From: Bacteroidota bacterium | GTDB lineage: Bacteria; Bacteroidota; Bacteroidia; Chitinophagales; Saprospiraceae | Assembly: GCA_024280135.1 (NCBI GenBank) | Contig: JAJRQS010000370.1 | Location: 1-8,366 of the forward strand | Reading direction: 5' to 3' | Length of the DNA: 8,366 nt | Part shown: piece after piece, positions 1 to 5,771 of the stretch | How the letters are laid out: the number at the start of each line of letters is the position of its first letter | How positions within the stretch are numbered: the stretch's first letter is position 1 | The notes under the pieces: generated by a model | Databases searched by the model: none | Seen by the model: the letters and a program-made list of their open reading frames with translations, nothing else | What the model was told of the DNA's origin: nothing | Position numbers and translations under genes: made by a program

Positions 1-824
1 ATGATGGTTACTGCTTCTGGATATTCAGCCCGAATGTACAAAATGCCCCATTTGGCATCTGCCACAAATCCCGCTATCATCATTCCAAACAGAACAGAAA
101 AAGGTTGTTTTTCTAATAAATACCGATCCGAATACGCACCAGGATCACCTTCATCCGCATTGCAAATAATAAATTTATCTTTCTTGTTTTGGCTAGTTAA
201 ACCGGACAATTTAATACTAATAGGAAAACCCGCTCCTCCCCTACCTCGAAGTTTTGATATTTTTAATTCTTCCGTTAATTCCGATCTAAACCCATCCAAT
301 GTCAAGGCATGTGTCCACCTTTCGGAAAACTGCTCTACGCCTCCATCTAATCCTTTAGTTAACAACCCATTACCCAAGAACCCCACATGATAATCATCTT
401 CTTTTTCTGTTAATTTACCACTGGCTACCTGGTCTATTTCTTCGAGTGACAAAGCTGAAAAATTATGTCCCTCAAATTGAAACGCACCGTTCTCGTGACA
501 TCTTCCCAGACAAGTAATATGTCCAATTTCACCCTTATCAAAATGCTTATTCAGTGCTTGCTTCACCTCTGATTGTGTATTCGCATTTGCACAAGCAGAA
601 CCATTGCATACATATACTTTCTTACCCTTATTTTCTGGCTTTAGGAAGTCGTAAAAGGTAGTCGTTCCAAAAGCAGATGCTTTACCTATTAAAAATTCAT
701 CCGCTAATTTTGCTAGCTCTTCTTTGGTGGGTGTACCTGTATTTTGCGCAAGCTGACCCATTTTATCAAAGAGATTAACTTGGATGCCTTTTCGGCCAGA
801 AAGTTTAGAAATATTCTTTGACAT
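1..824 (-). CDS. NuoF-type flavoprotein (beta) subunit of an NAD-linked formate dehydrogenase, 3' end outside the window
   Basis: The first 274 residues are present; the frame is open to the window edge. Seen: an N-terminal segment with an AFGTTTFYDF motif like the helical part of NuoE proteins, then a thioredoxin-like [2Fe-2S] domain with cysteines C73-x4-C78 and C105-x3-C109, then the start of a 51-kDa NuoF domain with the glycine-rich GRGGAGF (194-200) and NADEGDPG (222-229) motifs that in this family line the FMN/NADH site. The NuoF-specific [4Fe-4S] cysteines would lie beyond the window. Known: this domain order occurs in FdsB of soluble formate dehydrogenases and in HndC/HoxF of NAD(P)-linked hydrogenases. 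Inferred: the preceding fdhD favours formate dehydrogenase, passing electrons from formate to NAD+ in the cytoplasm. The ATG at 822-824 was chosen because it is 2 nt after the fdhD stop. The leader is A-rich with no Shine-Dalgarno site, so translation may be coupled to fdhD. Hydrogenase or complex I origin cannot be fully excluded. Confidence 0.88.
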   Translation of the reverse strand, partial: MSKNISKLSGRKGIQVNLFDKMGQLAQNTGTPTKEELAKLADEFLIGKASAFGTTTFYDFLKPENKGKKVYVCNGSACANANTQSEVKQALNKHFDKGEIGHITCLGRCHENGAFQFEGHNFSALSLEEIDQVASGKLTEKEDDYHVGFLGNGLLTKGLDGGVEQFSERWTHALTLDGFRSELTEELKISKLRGRGGAGFPISIKLSGLTSQNKKDKFIICNADEGDPGAYSDRYLLEKQPFSVLFGMMIAGFVADAKWGILYIRAEYPEAVTI

Positions 825-826
825 AT

Positions 827-1645
827 TTATTTATTTTTTTCGGTTGACAAAACTTTTTCATCCACCTCAATTAGTCGCTCCTCATGTGCGTAGCAAGTAG
901 CTTTATCATCTCTACAAAAACCCAATAGCGTCAACTGATTCTCTTCTGCATATTCAACTGCCAACGAAGACACCGCCGAGACAGCTGCTAAGATAGCAAA
1001 ATTTGCTTTGGAGGCTTTAGACACAATTTCAAAAGAAACCCGCCCACTAACGGTCAATACAAAAGCTTCGTCTAGTTTATTTTTTATTATCAAGTCACCA
1101 ATGACTTTATCTACCGCATTGTGTCGGCCGATGTCTTCCATACTGCTCAACAACTTTCCATTAAAATCAAAAGCAGCAGCGGCATGCGCACCTCCTGTTT
1201 TGATAAAATCCGTTTGGTGTTTGCTCATTTTCTGAAAACACGAATGAATTTTCTGAAAAGGGAAATGCCCTCTCTTTGTTACTTCTTGGGATTCCAATCC
1301 TACATCCGCCAAATCTTGCTTACCACAGACCCCGCAGGAGGATACGGACATGATAGAGCGTTTGCTGATATTTGGGTTATTCCCTTTCGGGAAAATTAAA
1401 TTGATGGTGGTGGATTGCGTATTTTTTGTAATTTCTGTTTTGGGTAGAAGATCTGCTTCTAAAATACCTTCTGTAAAAAGCAGTCCAATCGCCAATTCAA
1501 GATCCTTGCCCGGCGTACGCATCGTAATCGTAAAGGCCTGATTATCAATACGCAATTCCAAAGCTTCTTCTTCCAAAAGAGCTTCCTTTCTTGGACTTAA
1601 TTGCCCATTTTGGTAGCGGGTAGCATTATGATGCTTAAAAGGCAT
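827..1645 (-). CDS. fdhD: Formate dehydrogenase accessory sulfurtransferase FdhD
   Basis: A 272-residue protein of normal family length. FdhD carries sulfur from a cysteine desulfurase (IscS in E. coli) to the molybdenum or tungsten bis-pterin cofactor, which formate dehydrogenases need for activity. Seen: the SCGVCGK motif with the C104-x2-C107 pair known to carry the persulfide; GGAHAAAAF (151-159); EDIGRHNAVDK (170-180); and SGRVSFEIV (200-208), the conserved blocks of the nucleotide/cofactor-binding fold. The ATG at 1643-1645 is the only sensible start, because the conserved region begins soon after it. The stop (827-829) is 2 nt from the start of the NuoF-type subunit, so the two are very probably one operon. 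A weak TAnnTTTG-like box lies about 25 bp upstream of the start. No key residue is missing. Identification is firm. Confidence 0.97.
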   Translation of the reverse strand: MPFKHHNATRYQNGQLSPRKEALLEEEALELRIDNQAFTITMRTPGKDLELAIGLLFTEGILEADLLPKTEITKNTQSTTINLIFPKGNNPNISKRSIMSVSSCGVCGKQDLADVGLESQEVTKRGHFPFQKIHSCFQKMSKHQTDFIKTGGAHAAAAFDFNGKLLSSMEDIGRHNAVDKVIGDLIIKNKLDEAFVLTVSGRVSFEIVSKASKANFAILAAVSAVSSLAVEYAEENQLTLLGFCRDDKATCYAHEERLIEVDEKVLSTEKNK

Positions 1646-1667
1646 GCGTTGTTTTGTTGCTGGATGG

Positions 1668-1675
1668 TAAAGATA
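1668..1675 (-). promoter_or_regulatory. Weak candidate -7 box for the fdhD operon
   Basis: Read on the minus strand this is TATCTTTA, a 7/8 match to the Bacteroidota -7 consensus TAnnTTTG. It would put transcription start roughly 15-20 nt before the fdhD ATG, a usual leader length for the phylum. No TTTG is seen at the expected -33 position, and a single 8-mer with one mismatch is common in AT-rich DNA, so this is only a suggestion. Confidence 0.2.
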
Positions 1676-1741
1676 GGTGTTTTTTAGGGATTGAATAATC
1701 GAGGAAGAGTAGAATGCTACGAGAAATCGTGTACGACCACG

Positions 1742-1943
1742 ATGATGAAGACTTCAACTATTTTTCATATTGCACTTGCAGATGACCAATACATTGAGCA
1801 AATCATGTTATTTAATCGTTCGAGCAAGAGGTGTTTACGCAAAAGACAAAACGATTGATGTAGCTCATTTACCGAAAGGTATATATTCAGTCGAAGTAAA
1901 ATTGAAGGATAGAATTGGCTGGGTGAAGAATGTGGTAGAATGA
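1742..1943 (+). pseudogene. Frameshifted remnant of a T9SS cargo C-terminal sorting domain
   Basis: No intact gene exists here, but two plus-strand frames join into a recognisable type A sorting domain. From 1748 one frame reads TSTIFHIALADDQYIEQIML then FNRSSKR, up to about 1831. Skipping one base (about 1832), the next frame reads VYAKDKTIDVAHLPKGIYSV then EVKLKDRIGWVKNVVE and stops at 1941-1943. The order strand-YNxxGkrV-xxIdvxxLpkGiYxVev-basic end is that of the family; it also matches the intact domain encoded at 1968-2303. Upstream of 1742 the usual YPNP opening and any passenger domain are absent, so only the last 60-odd residues survive. Inference: the rest of a larger secreted protein was lost, perhaps when the neighbouring fdhD unit came to lie here. 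The second frame alone could give a 53-residue ORF from ATG 1782, but that would not yield an exported protein. A sequencing error could explain the frameshift but not the missing 5' part. Confidence 0.65.
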
Positions 1944-1967
1944 AAATTAATGTATTGGAAGAATTAG

Positions 1968-2303
1968 CTACCTTTTCGTCAACCGGCTAGTTCCGATAAT
2001 TTGTCCCCTATCATCAAGGACTTGCACGAGATACATTCCGCTCAAAAGGTCATCAACATAGAAGTCTGGGCCATTTGATGGCTCAAAAGTTTTTACACGC
2101 TTACCTATTAGGTTATACAAATAGATAGTTTTGATTTGAGTTTCATGGGCTTCTATTTTAAAGAAGCTAGTGGTTGGATTTGGATAGACCTGAATATGGA
2201 TAGACTTAGATTCACCAACAGTCTTTGTGGTTGACTGGGCAGACACACTTGTCAACATCATTAGAAAAAACACAGCAGTAAGGATCAAATCTTTCATAAT
2301 CAT
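1968..2303 (-). CDS. Small secreted protein consisting of a signal peptide and a T9SS type A sorting domain
   Basis: A 111-residue protein. Seen: a signal peptide (MIMKD, a hydrophobic stretch at about 6-20, likely cleavage near SAQ at 21-23), a short polar linker (24-36), then a type A sorting domain filling the rest, with YPNPT (40-44), IYLYNLIGKRV (60-70), LLSGMYLVQV (86-95) and a basic end RLTKR. Known: this domain takes proteins that have crossed the inner membrane by Sec to the T9SS translocon in the outer membrane, where it is normally removed; here there is almost no passenger. The frame stays open upstream to an ATG at 2402, but those 33 residues would bury the signal peptide, so the start is placed at 2303 (or 2297, two codons later). 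The gene converges with the sorting-domain remnant at 1742-1943. It could be a genuine minimal secreted protein or an internally deleted cargo gene. Function unknown. Confidence 0.75.
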   Translation of the reverse strand: MIMKDLILTAVFFLMMLTSVSAQSTTKTVGESKSIHIQVYPNPTTSFFKIEAHETQIKTIYLYNLIGKRVKTFEPSNGPDFYVDDLLSGMYLVQVLDDRGQIIGTSRLTKR

Positions 2304-2306
2304 GGG

Positions 2307-2327
2307 CTTTTGACCATTATCCAAAAG
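2307..2327 (-). repeat. Short inverted repeat just before the sorting-domain gene
   Basis: CTTTTG at 2307-2312 and CAAAAG at 2322-2327 are perfect inverted arms with a 9-nt spacer. In the transcript of the minus-strand gene the hairpin would end 3 nt before the start codon at 2303, so it could affect translation. Six AT-rich base pairs make a weak hairpin; no function is claimed. Confidence 0.3.
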
Positions 2328-2352
2328 GAGAAATGATCGAAAAGAAAACAAT

Positions 2353-2364
2353 AAAGGCGCCTTT
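2353..2364. repeat. 12-bp perfect palindrome AAAGGCGCCTTT
   Basis: A perfect dyad without spacer, 50-61 bp upstream of the sorting-domain gene start and about 195 bp from the ABC exporter start. The GC-rich core GGCGCC stands out in an AT-rich stretch. It could be a dimeric regulator site, but one copy gives no proof of function. Confidence 0.35.
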
Positions 2365-2558
2365 TGGGAGCGTTCAATGCTTTCTACGTTGTAAAAGTAC
2401 ATTTTGAAAGGGAAAAAACCAAGTATTAGAAGCGCTTTAAGAAAAATTTAACGGTTCTCATATAATATCCGTTAGTTTTACGCAACTTTGGCTTCTCATT
2501 GCCATTCAAATTTCATACCAAAGAGCTAATGGCTTAATAAATAACGATAAATTCGCAT

Positions 2559-4382
2559 ATGAGTTATTACATGCGTGTCCTACAATATGCCAAAAAATAC
2601 AAGAAAGAGATCTTTCTAACGATACTACTGAATATATTGGTGGTTATTTTTTCCTTGTTTTCGATTACGATTTTGATTCCTACACTGAAAATCATCTTTA
2701 AGAATACAGTGGAAGTGACAGAAGCAATTCCCTATACCGGTCTTGCGTCTTTGAAGGATTATCTGGAGTCACAATTGAATTATTTTATAACGACGCAGTC
2801 TTTAACTTTAGGAAAATCTGGCGTACTCATGCGCATACTTATTTTTGCGGCCTCTATGTTTTTCTTAAAAAACCTCTTTCGCTATTTAGCGGCCATTTCG
2901 ATGGCTTTTATTCAGATCGGTGTAGAACGAGACTTGCGTAATGATATGCATACTAAGATTTTACAATTACCTACTCGATACTTTAATGACCAACGCAAAG
3001 GAGATATCATTGCCAAAATGACAACGGATATCACAGAGATCCAATGGGCGTTGTTAGGAAGTTTTCAACGACTAGTACAAGATCCATTGATGATTGTTTT
3101 AACGTTGACCACAATGATTATTTTGAGTCCACAACTAACAGGGTTTGTCGTTGTTTTTATTCCCATCATGGGTCTCCTCATTAATCGAATTGGCAATACT
3201 TTGAAAAAGCCATCGATGGCTGCCAAAGAAGCCATGGGTCGATTACTTTCACATGTGGATGAACACATTACAGGGCTTCCTATTATTAAATCTTATGTGG
3301 CTGAAAAGCGAGCGAGTCAACATTTTCAACAAACAAATGAGGGCTATTTTCGGAGCATGCTGAGTATGTTTAGAAGAAGAGAGCTTTCTTCTCCGATGAG
3401 TGAATTTATGGGTTCGATAATCATCATTACCATTATGTGGTATGGAAGTCAATTGATTTTGAATACGGGGCAATTGGAGCCAGAAGTTTTTATTACCTAC
3501 ATTGCCTTATTCTATCAAATCATTGCACCCGCCAAAAACATCTCTAATGCTATTTTTGATATTAAGCGAGCGGAGTCTTCTGGAGAACGAATTTTTGCTT
3601 TATTAGATGCACCAGATGACATGCAAGATAAGGACGGTGCTTTCGCTAAAAAATCTTTTGATACTGCTTTAGTATTGAAAGATGTCTGTTTCTCTTACGA
3701 AGAAAAACAAGTCATTAATAATATCTCATTGACCATCCCCAAAGGGCAACAAATTGCTTTGGTCGGACAATCTGGCAGTGGAAAAACGACCATTTCTTCT
3801 TTAATTAACCGCTTTTTTGATGTAAGTTCGGGGGCGATTACCATAGACGGAATAAACTACAAAGACCTCAAAATCAAGTCTTTGCGCAAGATAATCGGAT
3901 ACATTTCGCAAGATGCCATCCTCTTTCACGACACCATTAAGAACAATCTACTTCTTGCCAAACCCAATGCGACTGAGGCTGAAATCATCGCAGCAGCAAA
4001 AGCCGCCAATGCCCATGATTTTATTTTGGAAACACCCCTCGGATATGAGACAAACATCGGAGAAGGAGGTGCAAAACTAAGCGGAGGACAACGTCAACGA
4101 CTTACCATCGCAAGAGCTATTTTAAAAGATCCACCGATTTTAGTTTTGGATGAAGCCACTTCTGCTTTAGATTCTGAATCTGAAAAACTCGTTCAAGAGG
4201 CTTTGGAAAAAATCATGGAACATAGAACTTCAATCGTCATTGCACATCGACTTTCAACTATTAAAAATTCAGATCGAATTATTGTGATGCGAGAAGGCAA
4301 TATTATTGAAGAAGGAACACATCAAGAATTATTCGAGCAGAATGGAGCCTATCGCAAGTTGGTGGATTTGCAAAATTTGTGA
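2559..4382 (+). CDS. MsbA-type ABC exporter (fused transmembrane and ATPase half-transporter)
   Basis: A 607-residue type IV ABC exporter half, which works as a homodimer in the inner membrane. Seen: about six hydrophobic segments in residues 17-325 (roughly 17-44, 92-118, 165-190, 193-213, 283-302, 308-325), then an ATPase domain with A-loop Y380, Walker A GQSGSGKT (403-410), Q-loop Q451, an IGEGGAKLSGGQ signature region (500-511), Walker B ILVLDE (527-532), D-loop SALD (535-538) and H-loop H563. All catalytic residues are present and the length is usual for MsbA. Known: close families export lipid A core, other lipids, peptides or drugs. The Bacteroidota members are usually annotated as MsbA or as multidrug exporters, and the sequence does not settle the substrate. 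The gene stands alone between a divergent gene and a convergent one. ATG 2559 is used; a second ATG at 2571 is possible. No Shine-Dalgarno site is seen. Confidence 0.93.
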   Translation: MSYYMRVLQYAKKYKKEIFLTILLNILVVIFSLFSITILIPTLKIIFKNTVEVTEAIPYTGLASLKDYLESQLNYFITTQSLTLGKSGVLMRILIFAASMFFLKNLFRYLAAISMAFIQIGVERDLRNDMHTKILQLPTRYFNDQRKGDIIAKMTTDITEIQWALLGSFQRLVQDPLMIVLTLTTMIILSPQLTGFVVVFIPIMGLLINRIGNTLKKPSMAAKEAMGRLLSHVDEHITGLPIIKSYVAEKRASQHFQQTNEGYFRSMLSMFRRRELSSPMSEFMGSIIIITIMWYGSQLILNTGQLEPEVFITYIALFYQIIAPAKNISNAIFDIKRAESSGERIFALLDAPDDMQDKDGAFAKKSFDTALVLKDVCFSYEEKQVINNISLTIPKGQQIALVGQSGSGKTTISSLINRFFDVSSGAITIDGINYKDLKIKSLRKIIGYISQDAILFHDTIKNNLLLAKPNATEAEIIAAAKAANAHDFILETPLGYETNIGEGGAKLSGGQRQRLTIARAILKDPPILVLDEATSALDSESEKLVQEALEKIMEHRTSIVIAHRLSTIKNSDRIIVMREGNIIEEGTHQELFEQNGAYRKLVDLQNL

Positions 4383-4457
4383 CATATCTATCTTCTTAAA
4401 AATAATTAAAGTCCCATTGGGTTCAGGGTCACTATCAAAATAAAATATTCACTACAT

Positions 4458-4495
4458 AAAAAAAGCTGTTCCAAATTAATGGAACAACTTTTTTT
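4458..4495. terminator. Bidirectional intrinsic terminator between converging genes
   Basis: Perfect inverted arms GTTCCA (4468-4473) and TGGAAC (4480-4485) enclose a 6-nt AATTAA loop. The stem extends outward with one mismatch through AAG/CTT. An A-run precedes the hairpin and a run of seven T follows (4489-4495), so it can stop transcription on both strands: from the ABC exporter ending at 4382 and from the minus-strand beta-barrel gene, for which it would lie just past the stop at 4514. Confidence 0.85.
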
Positions 4496-4513
4496 ATTAC
4501 AACACAGGAAAGG

Positions 4514-5029
4514 TTATTCTCCGAGTGTATATCGAACGGCAAGACCACCGTTATCATATCCAAAGCCGCCATTACGAATGAATCCAAAATTCGGTTGCCA
4601 ATCAAGACTAAGATTCAATGGAATATCTGCAAACTTGTAGTCCAATCCAATGGCACCGATAAGATTAACGCCAACACCACCAGATGATTCTGTTCCAACA
4701 AAGACATCGTCATAGTTATATCTATAAAACCCGACTCCGACTCCACCTCCATAATACCACTGAAACCCTTCAGCAACAGAGGACAAGTCATTATGCACCT
4801 GATAAGTGGCAGCCACACCCAGTCTTGTATATCTATAATACAGGTATCCCCAAGTACGGAAATTTGCGGTAGCTTCAATCGCATGACTTTCATTAATAAA
4901 AGTCTTGTACGAAAACGCCCAGGGATAGCCAAGCCTTAAGCCTATAGCTGATTTATAATTCTGAGCAGAAAGAGCTGTTCCAAAGAGGCAAAAAGCCAAG
5001 AACAACCCCAAAGTGATTGATTTTTTCAT
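4514..5029 (-). CDS. Small outer-membrane beta-barrel protein, function unknown
   Basis: A 171-residue protein starting MKKS, with a signal peptide (hydrophobic 6-20, likely cleavage at SAQ, 21-23). The mature part is rich in glycine and aromatic residues in alternating amphipathic strands, for example AIGLRLGYPWAFSYKTF (28-44), WYYGGGVGVGFYRY (91-104), GVNLIGAIGLDYKF (120-133) and GLAVRYTLGE at the C-terminus. This is the pattern of 8-stranded OmpA/OmpW-like barrels common in Bacteroidota. The frame extends 16 codons upstream to 5077, but the start was set at 5029 because the signal peptide begins there. It follows another small secreted barrel candidate by 99 nt on the same strand, though the A/T-rich gap could hold its own promoter. 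No catalytic motif is seen; a structural or porin-like role in the outer membrane is an inference. Confidence 0.8.
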   Translation of the reverse strand: MKKSITLGLFLAFCLFGTALSAQNYKSAIGLRLGYPWAFSYKTFINESHAIEATANFRTWGYLYYRYTRLGVAATYQVHNDLSSVAEGFQWYYGGGVGVGFYRYNYDDVFVGTESSGGVGVNLIGAIGLDYKFADIPLNLSLDWQPNFGFIRNGGFGYDNGGLAVRYTLGE

Positions 5030-5055
5030 GATATATGTTTTTAAGAGGTTCGTAC

Positions 5056-5073
5056 GGATATAATCCCATATCC
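5056..5073 (-). repeat. Small inverted repeat in the leader of the 4514-5029 gene
   Basis: GGATAT (5056-5061) and ATATCC (5068-5073) are perfect 6-bp inverted arms around a 6-nt spacer, 27-44 bp upstream of the start at 5029. It may be an operator or leader hairpin, or chance. Confidence 0.25.
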
Positions 5074-5089
5074 ACACGTGAAGTTGTAG

Positions 5090-5128
5090 TTTTTTTTTGA
5101 CAAATCAAAAAAATTGCTCAAAAAAATT
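5090..5128. repeat. Clustered A/T tracts with an 11-bp direct repeat
   Basis: TCAAAAAAATT occurs twice (5105-5115 and 5118-5128, 13-bp period), preceded by nine T at 5090-5098. The T-run followed by GA can also pair with the first TCAAAAAAA across a 4-nt loop. The block starts directly at the stop codon of the 5129-5611 gene and lies 60-100 bp upstream of the next gene. It may be a weak terminator for the first, a bent or UP-like upstream element for the second, or both. No clear -7 box was found with it. Confidence 0.35.
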
Positions 5129-5611
5129 CTACTCAAAAAGCCGATATCCAACCGTAAAACTAGCAACTGGCCAGAAGCTTCGGATATCTCTGCCGAAGAC
5201 ACCTGAGCTATCCAATTCTTTTCCCAATCCGAAAAAATAACCCGGGCCAAAACCAATATCTGCAGAAAATCTATCCTCTGCAAACAAAATTTGGTATCCA
5301 ATTAATGCACCTCCTTGCAATAAGGAGACTCCTTTTGCTGTAATTAATCTAGCTACAGGCGCAATAAATAAACCATCTGGCGCTCCTTCTGATTTTAGAT
5401 AAAAACGATATTGAACTTTTGCATCCAATGCTCCTAATATATAGTTAGCCCCAACAACAAAAGAGCTCTTATCATTTACAACACCTTCGTAGGATGCTCC
5501 AAAGAATTGTAATCCAAGTGACACTGGGCTAATTCTTATATAACCTTGTGCTGAAGCGGTTATACTTATTGTCGAAAGCATGATCATTAAAATTAACAAA
5601 TTTGGTTTCAT
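5129..5611 (-). CDS. Secreted small beta-barrel protein, DUF3575-like
   Basis: A 160-residue protein with a clear signal peptide (MKPN, hydrophobic 5-19, likely cleavage at SAQ, 20-22). The mature chain has alternating strands: a VQYRFYL strand (66-72), then EGAPDGLFIAPVARLI (75-90), glycine-rich GGALIGYQILF (100-110), ADIGFGPGYFFGLG (117-130) and a last strand ending VGYRLFE. The APDG-x-F-x-x-P segment resembles the APeGfYvGP block I associate with DUF3575 outer-membrane proteins of Bacteroidota, but this is from memory and the match is partial. It is probably an outer-membrane barrel of unknown function. The ATG is at 5609-5611, with a short A-rich leader below a good TAnnTTTG box. It lies 160 bp downstream of glgB and appears to have its own promoter. 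The following small barrel gene may be its functional partner or simply a neighbour. Confidence 0.78.
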   Translation of the reverse strand: MKPNLLILMIMLSTISITASAQGYIRISPVSLGLQFFGASYEGVVNDKSSFVVGANYILGALDAKVQYRFYLKSEGAPDGLFIAPVARLITAKGVSLLQGGALIGYQILFAEDRFSADIGFGPGYFFGLGKELDSSGVFGRDIRSFWPVASFTVGYRLFE

Positions 5612-5635
5612 GATTGTATTTTAAGTTAAGAAAAT

Positions 5636-5643
5636 CAAATATA
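5636..5643 (-). promoter_or_regulatory. Candidate promoter (-7 box TATATTTG) of the 5129-5611 gene
   Basis: On the minus strand TATATTTG matches the Bacteroidota -7 consensus TAnnTTTG perfectly and lies about 25 bp upstream of the ATG at 5611, giving a leader of roughly 20 nt. No TTTG is seen 19-21 bp further upstream; the nearest TTTG is only 11 bp away. A promoter with a poor -33 element may depend on an activator, and phased heptamers lie just upstream. Confidence 0.45.
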
Positions 5644-5688
5644 CAGTTTTCAAGCAAAAATACGTAGCTCCTATGCCAAAACTGTATA
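5640..5688. repeat. 11-bp perfect inverted repeat overlapping the candidate promoter
   Basis: TATACAGTTTT (5640-5650) and AAAACTGTATA (5678-5688) are perfect inverted arms around a 27-nt spacer that contains the 6-bp palindrome TACGTA (5661-5666). One arm overlaps the TATATTTG box. The arms could be paired regulator sites. As RNA the hairpin would have a large loop and no good U-run, so an intrinsic terminator for glgB is less likely. Confidence 0.55.
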
Positions 5689-5717
5689 ATTGGATGCTTC
5701 TTCTGTATAAACGGATG
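5682..5717. repeat. Tandem 15-bp direct repeat with 21-bp period
   Basis: CTGTATAATTGGATG (5682-5696) and CTGTATAAACGGATG (5703-5717) agree at 13 of 15 positions and start 21 bp apart, two helical turns. A further GGATG at 5734-5738 keeps the 21-bp step but lacks the rest. They sit about 40-80 bp upstream of the candidate -7 box of the 5129-5611 gene, a usual place for activator sites. Confidence 0.5.
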
Positions 5718-5771
5718 GAATATGGGCTCGGATGGATGTTTAATAAAAGCAATTTTCTATTCTATCTGCTC

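Noticed and set aside
1..390. Plus-strand open frame of 129 codons at the left edge
   Set aside because: It is antisense to the NuoF-type subunit, whose minus-strand frame shows conserved [2Fe-2S] and FMN/NADH motifs. The plus-strand product has no recognisable pattern.
1714..1785. 23-codon plus-strand ORF beginning MLREIVYDHD
   Set aside because: It is too short, has no start signals, and overlaps the sorting-domain relic in another frame.
2304..2402. 33-codon N-terminal extension of the sorting-domain protein
   Set aside because: It would put a polar stretch before a good signal peptide. The palindrome and inverted repeat in this stretch also look like upstream sequence.
2461..2466. Perfect TATAAT upstream of the ABC exporter
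   Set aside because: The E. coli-type -10 box is not the usual element for the primary sigma factor of Bacteroidota, and no TTGACA-like partner lies at 16-18 bp. In AT-rich intergenic DNA this hexamer is expected by chance.
4615..4932. Alternative minus-strand frame of 105 codons inside the barrel gene
   Set aside because: It overlaps the signal-peptide-bearing gene in another frame and has no conserved features.
5030..5077. 16-codon N-terminal extension of the small barrel protein
   Set aside because: MKKS followed by a hydrophobic core and SAQ is a textbook signal-peptide start, so the start at 5029 is preferred.
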